NCBI RefSeq assembly: GCF_000949455.1
Contig: NZ_JXXK01000007.1
Span: forward strand, 1-64,000
DNA from: Ruthenibacterium lactatiformans
GTDB lineage: Bacteria; Bacillota; Clostridia; Oscillospirales; Ruminococcaceae
Direction of reading: 5' to 3'
DNA: 64,000 bases
Shown: positions 45,806-55,305 of the stretch, in pieces
Position numbering within the stretch: the stretch's first letter is position 1
Layout of the letters: each line of letters opens with the position of its first letter
Notes under the pieces: model-generated
The model's input: the letters and a program-made list of their open reading frames with translations, nothing else
What the model was told of the DNA's origin: nothing
Database searches by the model: none
Program-made: the position numbers and the translations under genes

Positions 45806-45876
45806 GAAACCGAAAAGGCCGGCGTCCGATGCTCCGCCGAGGACGCCATCGGGCCCGCTGCCTTTTCGGCCGTTTC
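45806..45876. other. Intercistronic long hairpin
   Basis: Two nested stems, GAAAC-CGAAAAGGC (45806-45819) with GCCTTTTCG-GCC-GTTTC (45860-45876) and GGCGTCC (45821-45827) with GGACGCC (45841-45847), fold the gap between the DegT and lyase genes. It could stop partial transcription or protect upstream mRNA. Confidence 0.6.
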
Positions 45877-45923
45877 CCTGTTCATTTTCGCTTGTCAGGG
45901 TACCGTTCCGTTTTTGCCCGCGC

Positions 45924-47153
45924 TCAACCGCGCAGGTCCTTCACCGCATGGATGAGGCCTTCGCACATGATGCGCATGCTCTCGTCGTCGATACCGCACC
46001 ACCACGGGAACGAGAAACTGTTGTCCCACCAGGCGTCCAGCACCGGGCAGTCGTACGCGCCGCAGCCCTTTTTCTGGAACAGCGGGTAGCGATACAGCGG
46101 ATAATACTGCACGATGGCGCGTACGCCGTATTTCTGTGTCAGCAGGTCCAGCAGGTCGTTGCGGTTTTTTCCGTATTTGCTTCCGTCGTAGTGCATGATG
46201 TACTGGTGGACGACATAGCGCCCTCCCTCAACGATGCCCGGGAAAGTGATCTCCGGCACATCCTTGAGCCATTCGCGGATCTTGCGGTCCTGTTCGATGA
46301 GGATCTCGTTATTGGCGATCACGCTCTTGAGCTGCTCGGAGCCAAGCGCACATTGCGCTTCGCCCAGGCAGAAGTTCTGCGGCCAGCGGTCTTCCAGGAA
46401 TTCGTCCACGTTGCTCATGGCGGGAACCCAGTAGCGCTCACGTTCCCCCTGGAACGCGCACAGGCCGTTGTGACGGATGCCCGGCACGTTGTGAGCCACC
46501 TGGTCGTCGCTGCACACAAACATGCCGCCCTCGCCCAGAGTCGTCATCGTCTTGGCCGCATGGAAGCTGAAGCAGCCAAAATCTCCGAAGGTCCCCACAT
46601 GCTGGCCGTCGATGCGGCAGTCCAACGCCTGTGCGCAGTCCTCCACCACCTTGATCCCGTGACGCCGGGCGATGGCCACGATGCGCTTCATGTCGCAGGG
46701 GATGCCCAGCAGGTGAACGGCCACCACAGCCTTGGTCTTGGGCGTGATCTTACGCTCGAAATCATCGGGGTCGATGGTCCAGGTATCCTTATTGATGTCT
46801 GCCCAGACGATATGTGCGCCAAGGTCGCCGAAGGGAATGGCCGACGCACAGTAAGTATACGCGGGCACGATGACCTCGTCGCCGGGCTGGATGTGGCAGA
46901 AGATAGCCGCCAGCTTCAGCGCGTTGGTACAGTTATTTACGCCGAAGGCATACTTCGCACCCACGAATGCGGCGAAGTCCTTCTCGAACTTTTCAAGATA
47001 TTTGCCCTGCGTCTGGCCCTCCGCATTGCGCATCACATCTACAACAGCCTGGATCTCGGCCTCTGTGTACGGGTGCTGCATCATGGGAAAAATCACCTTA
47101 AACCCCTCGGCCTTGCCGCGGCCGGAAGGATCGGACAGCTTTGCCTGTGGCAT
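45924..47153 (-). CDS. DegT/DnrJ/EryC1/StrS aminotransferase family protein
   Basis: 409-residue PLP enzyme of the sugar aminotransferase family. PLP-lysine lies in 'SFHAAKTMTTLGEGG' (family consensus SFH[AP]TKxxxTGEGG), with Asp-Cys 'VVEDCAQA' and 'HLLGIPCDMKRI' as cofactor contacts. Such enzymes move an amino group to or from a keto sugar; in a catabolic setting removal is plausible. Start at 47153 (MPQAKLSDP) is preferred because the ATG at 47159 would lie only one base from GGAGGG. It follows the solute-binding gene after an intercistronic hairpin. Confidence 0.93.
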   Translation of the reverse strand: MPQAKLSDPSGRGKAEGFKVIFPMMQHPYTEAEIQAVVDVMRNAEGQTQGKYLEKFEKDFAAFVGAKYAFGVNNCTNALKLAAIFCHIQPGDEVIVPAYTYCASAIPFGDLGAHIVWADINKDTWTIDPDDFERKITPKTKAVVAVHLLGIPCDMKRIVAIARRHGIKVVEDCAQALDCRIDGQHVGTFGDFGCFSFHAAKTMTTLGEGGMFVCSDDQVAHNVPGIRHNGLCAFQGERERYWVPAMSNVDEFLEDRWPQNFCLGEAQCALGSEQLKSVIANNEILIEQDRKIREWLKDVPEITFPGIVEGGRYVVHQYIMHYDGSKYGKNRNDLLDLLTQKYGVRAIVQYYPLYRYPLFQKKGCGAYDCPVLDAWWDNSFSFPWWCGIDDESMRIMCEGLIHAVKDLRG

Positions 47154-47255
47154 ATTCATACCCTCCTGAATCGTTTTGTTCTGCGCCGCGCGGCGCGCGG
47201 CGCATATTTTTCTGTTTGGCCCGGAATCCCGTCATGCCGGGGCTCCGGACATGGT

Positions 47256-47278
47256 GCCGCGCCCCTTTGGGGCGCGGC
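47256..47278. other. Intercistronic hairpin between the receptor and aminotransferase genes
   Basis: Perfect 10-bp stem GCCGCGCCCC-TTT-GGGGCGCGGC without a T-run on the minus strand. Transport receptors usually need higher expression than later genes; a stabilising 3' stem like this often gives that difference. A second GC hairpin sits at 47182-47203. Confidence 0.6.
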
Positions 47279-47303
47279 TGCTGCGGGCAGTGCCGAATAA
47301 AGT

Positions 47304-49043
47304 TTACGCGGCGGCGCGGGCTGTGGCAATGGCCTCGTTGACCATCGTTTCCAGTTCGGCTGCACCGGCAGCCTCATACTCGGCCACATAATTCGGCCAT
47401 GCCGTCTCGACGTCCATCTGGCCGCCGATCATCTGCGTCAGATACTGGTTGGAGATATCCTGCAGCTTCGTGCGGATATCAGCGGCCTCAGAGGGCAGGC
47501 TGATCAGATTGTAGTACGCCGGCAGATACTCCACGGCTTCATCCACGAAGCCGGAGACGATCCCCTTGGCATAATCCACAAGCGCGGCGTCCTCTTCAGT
47601 GGCCCACTCGTTGCTGTTGTCGATGGGGTGGGACACGGCCGTCCACCAATCGTTGTCTGCAAAGTTCACTTCATATTCCGTGCCGCTGAGCAGGTAGCTG
47701 AACCAGACATATTTGCAGCGGTTGTCGTCATAACCGTAAGCTTTGTTGATGGGCTGCCAGAAATCAGAGCCCTGATCGTTGCGGAACTCGTAATTTGTGG
47801 TGTTGTGCAGCAGGTCCTGTCCCTCTGTGCTTGCCAGATACTCCACCAGGTCGAGCACGCGGTCAGGGTTTTCGCAGGTAGTGGGAATAAAGTAATGCGC
47901 ACCGATCCACGTGCCTGTGGTATATGTTTTACCATAATTTCCGTCGGACGTGAGAGACGTGCCCAGCGTCAGGTCGCTCATCTGCGCGCCGTCATTGGCA
48001 GCGGCCCAGGCTGTTTTATAAAAGTCGCGGAACTGGCCCGGATAACCAAAGCCGAAGTCCGCAGAAGCGATCTTGCCCGCGCCGAAATCAGAGTATGCGT
48101 CATCGAAATCGCCCTTGACGCCGATACCGGAATCCAGGCCGCCCGCCGCATACATTTCGGCAAGCTGTTTCACAACTTCCTTTGCTTCATCGCTGACAGT
48201 GGCCAGCGTCCAGTGCTCGCTGTCGGTACCGATTTCGCCGCTGGGCACAAACCCGCTCCAGACGTCGCCCGCCGGAGGCAGAATGCTCGTACCCTGCGGG
48301 GCAGCCAGAGTCTTGTCAATCTGCTGCCAGTTGGTCAGTTTGTCGTTGCGGGGCCACCAGCCAACATAACCGGCCGCGCCGCACGCCTTGGTGAAATCAA
48401 TGAATTCCTCCACGGTAGCGGGCGTTTTTCCCTCGTTCACTTCGTTCAGAATCGCAGTATTGTACACGGGCACACCGGCAAAGCTGGGGTCCGCAAACGC
48501 GGCCACGGAATAAATGGCATAGGCGGCGTTTTCATCGCCTGTGTACAGCTTGTTGTAAGCCTTGTACTCGTCGCTGTTGATGATTTTGTACAGCGTGGGG
48601 TAGCGGTCAGGCTCAGCATTGACGATCTCGGCGATATTGACAACGAGGTCCTCTTCAGCCCATTTGCTGATCTTCTCGCTCTCGCCCCAGGTGGGGAACA
48701 GGTCGGCGGCGCCGCCCGTGAACAGCTCGGTCTGCATGCGCTCGTCAAACCCATCTGTGCCGGTATCGTACTCCAGCGTGACGTTCACGGCTTCTTCAAT
48801 CGCTTTTTTAATAGGGTCGTTCTCCATGCCGTCCACGTCGTCGACGCTGTTGCCGAACTGAGCGAAACGGATGTTGACCGTCTCGCGGCCGGCGTTGGGG
48901 TTAGCGTCGGCAGGCTCGCCCGCCGAGGTAGAGCCAGACCCGCTCGCGGGGGTGGAACTGCCTGAGCCGCCGCAGCCCGCCAGCGCGGACACAAGCATCA
49001 CGGCCACCAGAAGCAGTGCCAAAACGTGTAAATGCTTTTTCAT
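47304..49043 (-). CDS. Extracellular solute-binding lipoprotein (LplA type, family 1)
   Basis: 579-residue sugar receptor with lipoprotein signal MKKHLHVLALLLVAVMLVSA and lipobox LAGC (Cys near 24), followed by a Ser/Gly/Ala linker. Its large size and the paired permease genes are those of LplABC-type systems, which take up oligosaccharides (uronic-acid or host-glycan oligomers in known cases). Binds oligosaccharide outside the membrane and passes it to the permease pair. Good AAGGAGG before the ATG. Confidence 0.92.
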   Translation of the reverse strand: MKKHLHVLALLLVAVMLVSALAGCGGSGSSTPASGSGSTSAGEPADANPNAGRETVNIRFAQFGNSVDDVDGMENDPIKKAIEEAVNVTLEYDTGTDGFDERMQTELFTGGAADLFPTWGESEKISKWAEEDLVVNIAEIVNAEPDRYPTLYKIINSDEYKAYNKLYTGDENAAYAIYSVAAFADPSFAGVPVYNTAILNEVNEGKTPATVEEFIDFTKACGAAGYVGWWPRNDKLTNWQQIDKTLAAPQGTSILPPAGDVWSGFVPSGEIGTDSEHWTLATVSDEAKEVVKQLAEMYAAGGLDSGIGVKGDFDDAYSDFGAGKIASADFGFGYPGQFRDFYKTAWAAANDGAQMSDLTLGTSLTSDGNYGKTYTTGTWIGAHYFIPTTCENPDRVLDLVEYLASTEGQDLLHNTTNYEFRNDQGSDFWQPINKAYGYDDNRCKYVWFSYLLSGTEYEVNFADNDWWTAVSHPIDNSNEWATEEDAALVDYAKGIVSGFVDEAVEYLPAYYNLISLPSEAADIRTKLQDISNQYLTQMIGGQMDVETAWPNYVAEYEAAGAAELETMVNEAIATARAAA

Positions 49044-49105
49044 GGTTAATCCTCCTTGTTGATTATGGTTCTATATGTTCTACCCCGCAGCGTGGGGCAA
49101 TAACA

Positions 49106-50041
49106 TCATTCCTTAACGGCTCCCAGCGTGATGCCGCTGGTAAAATATTTCTGCAGGAACGGATACACGCACATGATGGGCACCATGGCGCAGATAATGG
49201 TCGCCATGCGCAGCGCCATGGGCGGCGGAAGCTGCAGGCCCATGCCCACGGCCCCGTTGCGCACCTGGTTCATCATGGTCTGGTCCACCAGCATGCGGCG
49301 CAGAATCCAGGCGAAAGGCTGCAGATTCGTCTTATTGGAAATAAACATCATGTAGTTGTAATAATCGTTCCAGTTGATGACTGCGATGAACAGCGCAATG
49401 GCCGCCAGCATGCTGCGGCTCACAGGGATGACGATGCGGAAGAACACGCCGATATCCGTACAGCCGTCCAGCAGTGCCGCTTCCTCCAAAGACTTTGGCA
49501 CAGAATAAGAATAATAGTTGCGCATGATGATGAAATAAGTGATATTCAGCGCTCCGGGAATGACCATGACCCAGTAATTGCGCAGAAGCCCCAGGTTCTG
49601 ATAGAGGATATACTGAGGGATCAGGCCGCCCGTAAAGAACAGGTTGAACACAACCAGCGCGTTGATGACCTTCATGCCCTTTACGTGCACCTTGCTGACG
49701 CCGTAAGCCATGCTGGCCGTGACGAGCACGCTGAGCGCAGTGGCGATGACCGTCTTGCTCACCGAGATCCACATGCTGTTGGTAAAGCTTTTGGTACTGA
49801 AGATTGCTTTGTAATACTGCAGGTCCACACCGCCGGTGGGCCACAGCATCAGCCCGCCCTTGATATACTCCTCATACGGCGTGACGGACGCCACCAGAAC
49901 ATACCACATCGGATACACGCATACCAGCGCAAAGACGATGCAGAAAAGAAATACGAATACATCGTAGAAGTTAAATCCCAGTATCTGGCGCATGCTGCGG
50001 CGATATTTGCCGTTTCTGCGCAAGCTGTTGTTTGAACGCAT
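49106..50041 (-). CDS. Carbohydrate ABC transporter permease (LplC/YtcP type)
   Basis: 311 residues, six predicted helices, with 'KSLEEAALLDGCTDIGVFFRIVIPVSR', the EAA loop of MalG-class permeases. An unusual C-terminal 'PFLQKYFTSGITLGAVKE' is the standard ending of this family. No ATPase gene is present in the locus, so it must borrow a shared MsmX/MsiK-like ATPase, as LplBC systems do. Confidence 0.93.
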   Translation of the reverse strand: MRSNNSLRRNGKYRRSMRQILGFNFYDVFVFLFCIVFALVCVYPMWYVLVASVTPYEEYIKGGLMLWPTGGVDLQYYKAIFSTKSFTNSMWISVSKTVIATALSVLVTASMAYGVSKVHVKGMKVINALVVFNLFFTGGLIPQYILYQNLGLLRNYWVMVIPGALNITYFIIMRNYYSYSVPKSLEEAALLDGCTDIGVFFRIVIPVSRSMLAAIALFIAVINWNDYYNYMMFISNKTNLQPFAWILRRMLVDQTMMNQVRNGAVGMGLQLPPPMALRMATIICAMVPIMCVYPFLQKYFTSGITLGAVKE

Positions 50042-50062
50042 CGATAAGGCCCTCCTTCCGGC

Positions 50063-51037
50063 TTAGAATATGCCCTGGACATCCAGCTTTTCCACAAATT
50101 TGTTCGCACCCAGCACCACGATAAGGCCCATGGTATTGAGCACAAGGTTCATGGCTGTGGAAAGCTCGAAATTCGTGCCGGAGCCGCCCAGGCTGATGCG
50201 GTAGATATATGTGGAAAGCACGTCGCCGGTGCTGAGCACATAGTTGTTGTACAGGTTGTATACCTGGTCAAAGTTGGAGATGAACAAGCTCGCCAATTGC
50301 AGGATCAGCATGATCATCACGCTGGGAAGGATGCGCGGAATGGTGATGTGCAGCAGCATATCCTTACGGTTGGCGCCGTCGATGGCGGCGCTTTCGTACA
50401 AAGCAGGGTCGATGCCCGAGATCGCCGCCAGATACACGATGGTGGAATAGCCCGCCGTTTTGATGATGTTCGTGATGACAAGGATGGTGCGGAACATGGC
50501 CGGGTTTTTCAAAAAGTCCACCGGCTGGCCGCCCAATGCAGAGATGACCTGGTTCACCACTCCGCCGATATCGGCCGAGGACGGATACTCCAGAAACACC
50601 TGCACCAGGCCGGCAAAGATGACCCATGAGAGGAAGTACGGCAGATACACACAGGTCTGCACCACGGGTTTAACCTTCTTGATCTTCAGCTCGTTGATCA
50701 TCAGCGCCAGAAACACGTTGAATGTAAAGCCGAACGCCAGATTATACAGGTTGATGAGCACCGTGTTTTTAAATGCGCGGATGAAGTTTGGGTCTACCAG
50801 CATTTCCCGGAAATGAGACAGGCCCGCCCACGGGCTGCCCCACACGCCCAAGCGGGGGGAATAATCCTTGAATGCAAGCAGAATACCGTACATGGGACCG
50901 TAATCGAACACAAGCATGAAGACAAGCCCCGGAAGCACCAGCATGTAAACAAACCAGTATTTGCGCATATACGCAATAAATTTGTTTGGCCGCCGCAGCG
51001 CATTGGGGGCCCGCATGGCCCTTGATTCCTCGGACAT
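50063..51037 (-). CDS. Carbohydrate ABC transporter permease (LplB type)
   Basis: 324-residue MalF-class permease with about six helices and an EAA loop 'YESAAIDGANRKDMLLHITIPRI'. The start (MSEESRAM) at 51037 is set by GGGAGG just upstream; the upstream reading is short and unsupported. First gene of the long leftward operon. The operator-like word TATTAGTAATA lies 27-39 bases upstream of its start. Confidence 0.92.
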   Translation of the reverse strand: MSEESRAMRAPNALRRPNKFIAYMRKYWFVYMLVLPGLVFMLVFDYGPMYGILLAFKDYSPRLGVWGSPWAGLSHFREMLVDPNFIRAFKNTVLINLYNLAFGFTFNVFLALMINELKIKKVKPVVQTCVYLPYFLSWVIFAGLVQVFLEYPSSADIGGVVNQVISALGGQPVDFLKNPAMFRTILVITNIIKTAGYSTIVYLAAISGIDPALYESAAIDGANRKDMLLHITIPRILPSVMIMLILQLASLFISNFDQVYNLYNNYVLSTGDVLSTYIYRISLGGSGTNFELSTAMNLVLNTMGLIVVLGANKFVEKLDVQGIF

Positions 51038-51063
51038 TTGAAAACCTCCCGGATGATTCAAGA

Positions 51064-51076
51064 TTATTAGTAATAA
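51064..51076. promoter_or_regulatory. Operator-like palindrome before the transporter operon
   Basis: TTATTAGTAATAA, a 13-bp palindrome with a single central base, directly downstream of the candidate minus-strand -10. Its 11-mer core TATTAGTAATA is identical to one at 63339 and differs at one base from one at 63493. Confidence 0.65.
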
Positions 51077-51279
51077 ATTTTTAATAATTTTGTCTTTTCT
51101 GTGCAAAGTTATTTGCTTTCACCTACTTGACTTTTAGATGTCACCTGTGGCACAATAACCTTGCAATCCTTGATTTCAATTAAACTATATCAGCATTTAT
51201 CGGGGTTGTCAAGCAAATCACCTTTCAAAAAGTAGGGCATTTCTTTAGTAAAAATCTACAATATTTTCTCTTAAAATTT

Positions 51280-51303
51280 GCTAATAACAAAATAATTATT
51301 AGC
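51280..51303. promoter_or_regulatory. Operator-like inverted repeat before the rightward cluster
   Basis: GCTAATAA (51280-51287) and TTATTAGC (51296-51303) form a perfect inverted repeat with an 8-base spacer. Each arm repeats the TTATTAG half of the operator at 51064. It lies 110-133 bases before the dehydrogenase gene. Confidence 0.5.
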
Positions 51304-51412
51304 GCAGCGAGCGTATAAAAAGCGGCGCAGGCGCACTGCAAAGCCATTTGCCCGCCTTTTATATGTAATATAAGGAAAAGCGGCCCCGCACAAAAAATGG
51401 AGGAATGGAATT

Positions 51413-52555
51413 ATGAAACGCATCGGGTTCATCGGATATGGTCTGCGCTCGGAAACAATGATGAAATCCTTCCGTTCGCTGGAGGCAGACATCACCGTAG
51501 CCGCCGTAGCAGACCCGCGCCATGCCGAGATCGCCCCCGGTCTGGCAGGCGACCCTTATTTCGCCTATACCCGCTGGTATGCAGACGCGGACGAGCTGCT
51601 TTCCGGGGAAGCGCTGGACGGGGTGTTCATCGGCACACGCTGCTCGCTGCACACCCCCTACGCCTGCCGGGTGCTGGATATGGGATTGCCCCTGTTTTTG
51701 GAAAAGCCCGTGTGCATCACACGCCCCCAGTATGAGCAGCTGCGCCGCGCGGCCGCAGGCAAGGAGAAGCAAGTGGTCGTTTCATTCCCGCTGCGCCTTT
51801 CCTCCATCACATTGGAGATGAAGCGCATTGTGGACAGCGGCGTGCTGGGCAGGCTTACGATGGTGCAGGCCGTCAACAATGTCCCCTACGGCAGCGTTTA
51901 TTATCACAGCTGGTACCGCGACCCGGCCGAGACCGGCGGCCTGTTCCTGCAAAAGGCCACCCATGATATCGACTACATCCACTTCCTCACAGGCGAGCGC
52001 CCCGTTTCCGTGTGCGCTAAGACCGCCAAGCTGCATTTCAAAGGGAACCGTCCGGCGGGCCTGCACTGTCCGGATTGCCCGGATTACCGCACCTGCCCCG
52101 AAAGCAGCTACGTGGTAAAAAACATTTTGAAGGAAGATGTCCAGGGCGACTCCTGCTGCTTTGCCTCAGACACCGGCAACGAGGACGGCGCCAGCGTCAT
52201 TTTCACAACGGAAAGCGGCATGCTGATCAGCTACAACCAGAATTTTGTTGTAAAAAAGAGCGCCGGGCGGCGCGGCGCACGGCTTATCGGTACCGAGGGC
52301 AGCGCGGAATTTGATTTTTACACCGCCGAGATCCGTGTGGACCGTTACTTATCCCCCCAGACAGTCACCCACAAATTCAACTTTCCCGCAGGCATGCATT
52401 TCGGCGGAGATGAGATGCTGGCACTGGATTTTCTGCGCGTGCTGGACGGCGGAGAAGCACGCTCCGACCTTTCAGCCGGGCTTGTGAGCGCCGCAAGCTG
52501 CCTCGCCGCCCGGCAGGCGGACGCAGAGGGGCGCTTCCTTTCCATCGAGTATTGA
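51413..52555 (+). CDS. Gfo/Idh/MocA family oxidoreductase (first of two)
   Basis: 380-residue NAD(P)-dependent dehydrogenase acting on a sugar or cyclitol. N-terminal Rossmann part 'RIGFIGYGLRSETM' (a variant GxGxxx motif), the catalytic EKP (FLEKPVC) and the D-x-x-x-H pair in 'ATHDIDYIHFL' are present. A Cys cluster HCPDCPDYRTCPES (residues near 210-225), common in a subset of this family, may bind metal. First gene of the rightward cluster, GGAGG upstream. Paired with a second Gfo/Idh gene at the far end of the same cluster. Confidence 0.92.
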   Translation: MKRIGFIGYGLRSETMMKSFRSLEADITVAAVADPRHAEIAPGLAGDPYFAYTRWYADADELLSGEALDGVFIGTRCSLHTPYACRVLDMGLPLFLEKPVCITRPQYEQLRRAAAGKEKQVVVSFPLRLSSITLEMKRIVDSGVLGRLTMVQAVNNVPYGSVYYHSWYRDPAETGGLFLQKATHDIDYIHFLTGERPVSVCAKTAKLHFKGNRPAGLHCPDCPDYRTCPESSYVVKNILKEDVQGDSCCFASDTGNEDGASVIFTTESGMLISYNQNFVVKKSAGRRGARLIGTEGSAEFDFYTAEIRVDRYLSPQTVTHKFNFPAGMHFGGDEMLALDFLRVLDGGEARSDLSAGLVSAASCLAARQADAEGRFLSIEY

Positions 52556-52788
52556 CGCGGACCGCGCAAATATCCATCCCCTTTCACCTGCAAAAGCTCC
52601 GCACAGGAAAGCTTTTTCACCGGCATCCCGCCCGGGCCGGCACGCCTGCCGCGCAGGGAGAGCCACGGACGGCATCAGGCCGGATTCTTCATTGTCAAAA
52701 GCTCTTTGTTATACCGGCCGCGCAGGGAGATTCGAGGCGGCCGGCATCCGGCCAAGTTTCCCATTGTTAAAAAAGGAGGACGACTGCT
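52556..52788. other. Intergenic region with paired leader-like repeats
   Basis: Two related segments, about 52648-52700 and 52715-52772, each run GCCGCGCAGGGAGA ... GGCAT..GGCC ... ATTGT.AAAA. The second ends in the leader motif of the aldolase gene. No ORF is credible. Confidence 0.5.
52758..52779 (+). promoter_or_regulatory. Shared leader motif, copy 2
   Basis: TTCCCATTGTTAAAAAAGG followed by AGG forms the ribosome binding site of the class II aldolase gene and matches the copy at 37044 over its whole length. A degenerate copy (CTTCATTGTCAAAA) lies 72 bases upstream. Confidence 0.55.
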
Positions 52789-53628
52789 ATGTTAGTCGAT
52801 TTGAAAACCATTCTCGCGGACACCCGTGAAAAGCACTATGCCGTTGGGCTGTTCAACTGCGTCACACTGGAAATGACGAAAGGCATCCTTGCGGCAGCGG
52901 AGGAATTGCACTCCCCCGTCATCATCGGGCCCGCCGAAAGCCTTTTGCCCGGCGCTTCGCTTGCGGAATATGCCGACATGATGCTAGGCATGGCCCGCCG
53001 TGCCGGTGTGCCCGTTGCGCTGCACTTTGACCACGGCTTCACGCCGGAGCTGGTGGAAGAAGCCATCCGCCTGGGCTTTTCCTCCGTTATGTACGACTGC
53101 AGCATGCTGCCCTTTGAAGAAAATGTGCGCCGCACCCGTGAAATGACCGCCAAGGCGCACGCCGCGGGCTGCTCACTGGAAGCAGAGATCGGTCATGTCG
53201 GTTCCAACGGCTCCGCCGAAGAAGCCGTCGCCAAAACCATTTATACCCAGCCGCAGGACGCGCTGCGCTTTGCTGCCGAAAGCGGCTGCGACGCGCTGGC
53301 TGTTGCCATTGGTACGGCCCACGGCGTATACGCGGAAAAGCCCGTGCTTAATCTGGACTGCCTCGCCAGTATTGCGGGAGCATGCTCAACGCCGCTGGTG
53401 CTGCATGGGGGCAGCGGGCTTTCGGACGACGATTTCCGCGCCTGTGTTGCGGGAGGCATCTCCAAAATCAACATTTTCACTCACAACAACCTGACAGCCG
53501 CCCGTGCCGCTCACACCCATTTCACGGAATCTGTTGGTGCATTTGAACTGATGCCGTTCATCACCGAGGCCGTCAAGCACGAAACGATGCATCATATGCG
53601 CGTATTCGGCAGCGACGGAAAGGCGTAA
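52789..53628 (+). CDS. Class II fructose/tagatose-bisphosphate aldolase family protein
   Basis: 279-residue zinc-dependent aldolase. Metal ligands are recognisable: His-Asp-His in 'ALHFDHG', Glu in 'EAEIGHVGSNG', His in 'GTAHGVY' and His in 'VLHGGSGLSDDD'. Cleaves a ketose (bis)phosphate into dihydroxyacetone phosphate and an aldehyde. Start follows AAAAAAGGAGG. Close coupling (three bases) with the FGGY kinase gene suggests it cleaves that kinase's product. Confidence 0.92.
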   Translation: MLVDLKTILADTREKHYAVGLFNCVTLEMTKGILAAAEELHSPVIIGPAESLLPGASLAEYADMMLGMARRAGVPVALHFDHGFTPELVEEAIRLGFSSVMYDCSMLPFEENVRRTREMTAKAHAAGCSLEAEIGHVGSNGSAEEAVAKTIYTQPQDALRFAAESGCDALAVAIGTAHGVYAEKPVLNLDCLASIAGACSTPLVLHGGSGLSDDDFRACVAGGISKINIFTHNNLTAARAAHTHFTESVGAFELMPFITEAVKHETMHHMRVFGSDGKA

Positions 53629-53631
53629 GAG

Positions 53632-55152
53632 ATGGGCGGCACACAGATACAGGCACACGAAGCTGTCAGCCGCTGCATCGCGGTGCTGGACGTGGGCACC
53701 ACCGCCGTGAAAGCTTGCCTTTTCTCCCCCTCGCTGGAACTTCTGGCGTGCAGCGTGCAGGAATATGCCCTGCGCACACAGGGCGAACGCGTGGAGGCCG
53801 ACGCGGCGCAGTACAAAGCCGCCGCGCGGGCCGGGCTTGCCGACGCGCTGTCCCAGGCGCCCGGCTGTATTCCCGCAGCCGTAAGCATCACCACACAAGG
53901 CGAAACACTCACGCTCGCGGACCGTTCGGGCGAGCCGCTTCGCCCCTTTCTGGTGTGGCTGGACAGCCGCGCGGAAAATGAGGCCCAGGCTCTGCGCAGT
54001 GTGCTGGACAACGAGACATTTTACAAAACCACCGGCCTGCCGGAGGTCACCGGCGCGCTTCCGCTGGCAAAGCTGCTTTGGCTGCGCAAACACGAACCGG
54101 ATACCTTTGCCCGCGCGCATAAGCTTCTGCTGCTGGAGGACTATCTGCTCCATTGGCTGACCGGCCGGTTCGTAAGTGAAAAATCCCTGCAGACCTCCAC
54201 CGGCTGGTTCGACCTGCACAGCGACGGGTTGTGGCACAGCGGCCTTGCCGCCGCCGGCGCGTCTGCGGAACTGCTGCCCGAACTGCTGGAATGCGGCGCG
54301 CCCGCAGGCTCTCTGCTGCCCGGCCCTGCCGCCGAGCTGGGCCTGCCACCGAACATCCCCGTCGTTGCGGGCGCAATGGACCAGACCGCCGCCGCGCTTG
54401 CCGCAGGCTGCACGCGCCCGGGCACCGTCACCGAAACCACGGGTACCGCGCTGGTAATGGCCGCCTGTACAGACGCTCCCATGTTTCGCAGCGGGCACCA
54501 CGTAACCGTCTACCGCCACGCATTGCCGGGCAAGTACCTGTACCTGCCCATCGGCAACACGGCGGGCATGGCGTTGCGCTGGTTCCGGGACGAATTCTGC
54601 CGCGACCTTCCCGCAGGAGCAGCGGGATATGCAGCGCTGGACGCGCTGGTGCAAAGCGTCCCCTGCGGGTGCGACGGGCTGGCGTTCCTGCCGTTTTTAT
54701 CCGGCAGCGTGGATCCCGACGCCTGTCCCGAAGCCCGCGCCGTATTCTTCGGCGCGCGGCTTTCCACCACGCGGGCCCATTTCGCCCGCAGCGTGATGGA
54801 ATCCGTCGCGTTTCTGCTGCGGGACTTTTTCGGCATGCTGAACGCTCTGGGTTGTCCCGCCGACACCGTGTACTCGCTGGGCGGCGGCGCACGCAGCGCT
54901 GTGTGGCAGCAGATCAAAGCCGATGCCTGCGGGCGCACGTTCCGCGTGCCCGCGTGCAGCGAGGCCACCGCCATGGGTGCCGCCCTTTTGGCCGGGTGGG
55001 GCAGCGGACTCATCGCCCCCGGCGTTTTCCCTTGCCGCGGTGAAAGCGCCGTCTATTTTCCAGACAACGCCCGCGCGCCCGCTTATGACACGGCATACAG
55101 CCTGTACAAAAAGCTTTATGCCGCCGTCAAACCGCTGTACAACGCGTTTTAA
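53632..55152 (+). CDS. FGGY-family carbohydrate kinase
   Basis: 506-residue sugar kinase. N-terminal phosphate loop 'VLDVGTTAVKACLF', central substrate region 'WLDSRAENE', 'GAMDQTAAALAAG' and C-terminal 'YSLGGGARSAVWQQIKAD' are all typical. Sequence is nearer to xylulokinase/gluconokinase-like members than to GlpK. It phosphorylates the ketose made by the adjacent isomerase, by context. ATG three bases after the aldolase stop. Confidence 0.92.
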   Translation: MGGTQIQAHEAVSRCIAVLDVGTTAVKACLFSPSLELLACSVQEYALRTQGERVEADAAQYKAAARAGLADALSQAPGCIPAAVSITTQGETLTLADRSGEPLRPFLVWLDSRAENEAQALRSVLDNETFYKTTGLPEVTGALPLAKLLWLRKHEPDTFARAHKLLLLEDYLLHWLTGRFVSEKSLQTSTGWFDLHSDGLWHSGLAAAGASAELLPELLECGAPAGSLLPGPAAELGLPPNIPVVAGAMDQTAAALAAGCTRPGTVTETTGTALVMAACTDAPMFRSGHHVTVYRHALPGKYLYLPIGNTAGMALRWFRDEFCRDLPAGAAGYAALDALVQSVPCGCDGLAFLPFLSGSVDPDACPEARAVFFGARLSTTRAHFARSVMESVAFLLRDFFGMLNALGCPADTVYSLGGGARSAVWQQIKADACGRTFRVPACSEATAMGAALLAGWGSGLIAPGVFPCRGESAVYFPDNARAPAYDTAYSLYKKLYAAVKPLYNAF

Positions 55153-55305
55153 AGGGGCTGCCCGTGAACAAACCGCACCGCGCGCCGCTTTTGGCACCTT
55201 GCCGAAAGCGACGCGCGCCCGGGCGGCCCGCGAATACGACGTACCGTACGCCGCCGCGAGCCCGGCATCGTCCACAGATTCACGGCGTTTGCCGCACGAA
55301 AAACC

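Larger units (their letters stand above)
51038..51412. promoter_or_regulatory. AT-rich divergent control region of the sugar locus
   Basis: A stretch far more AT-rich than the genes around it, separating the leftward transporter operon from the rightward dehydrogenase cluster. Minus-strand promoter candidate: TTGCAC (51106-51101), 17 bases, TAAAAA (51083-51078). No strong plus-strand promoter was found; TATAAG at 51369 with TTTGCC at 51347 (spacing 16) is a weak option. Confidence 0.55.

Noticed and set aside
45459..47300. 613-residue plus-strand ORF opposite the lyase and DegT genes
   Set aside because: Opposite two well-supported enzymes with intact catalytic motifs; no ribosome site and no recognisable domain.
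51038..51412. Possible horizontally acquired or mobile segment (AT-rich)
   Set aside because: Low GC is confined to this divergent promoter region and to 63305-63530; both look like regulatory gaps with operators, with no transposase or terminal repeats.
52648..52772. CRISPR-like array
   Set aside because: Only two imperfect units with no constant repeat/spacer structure.
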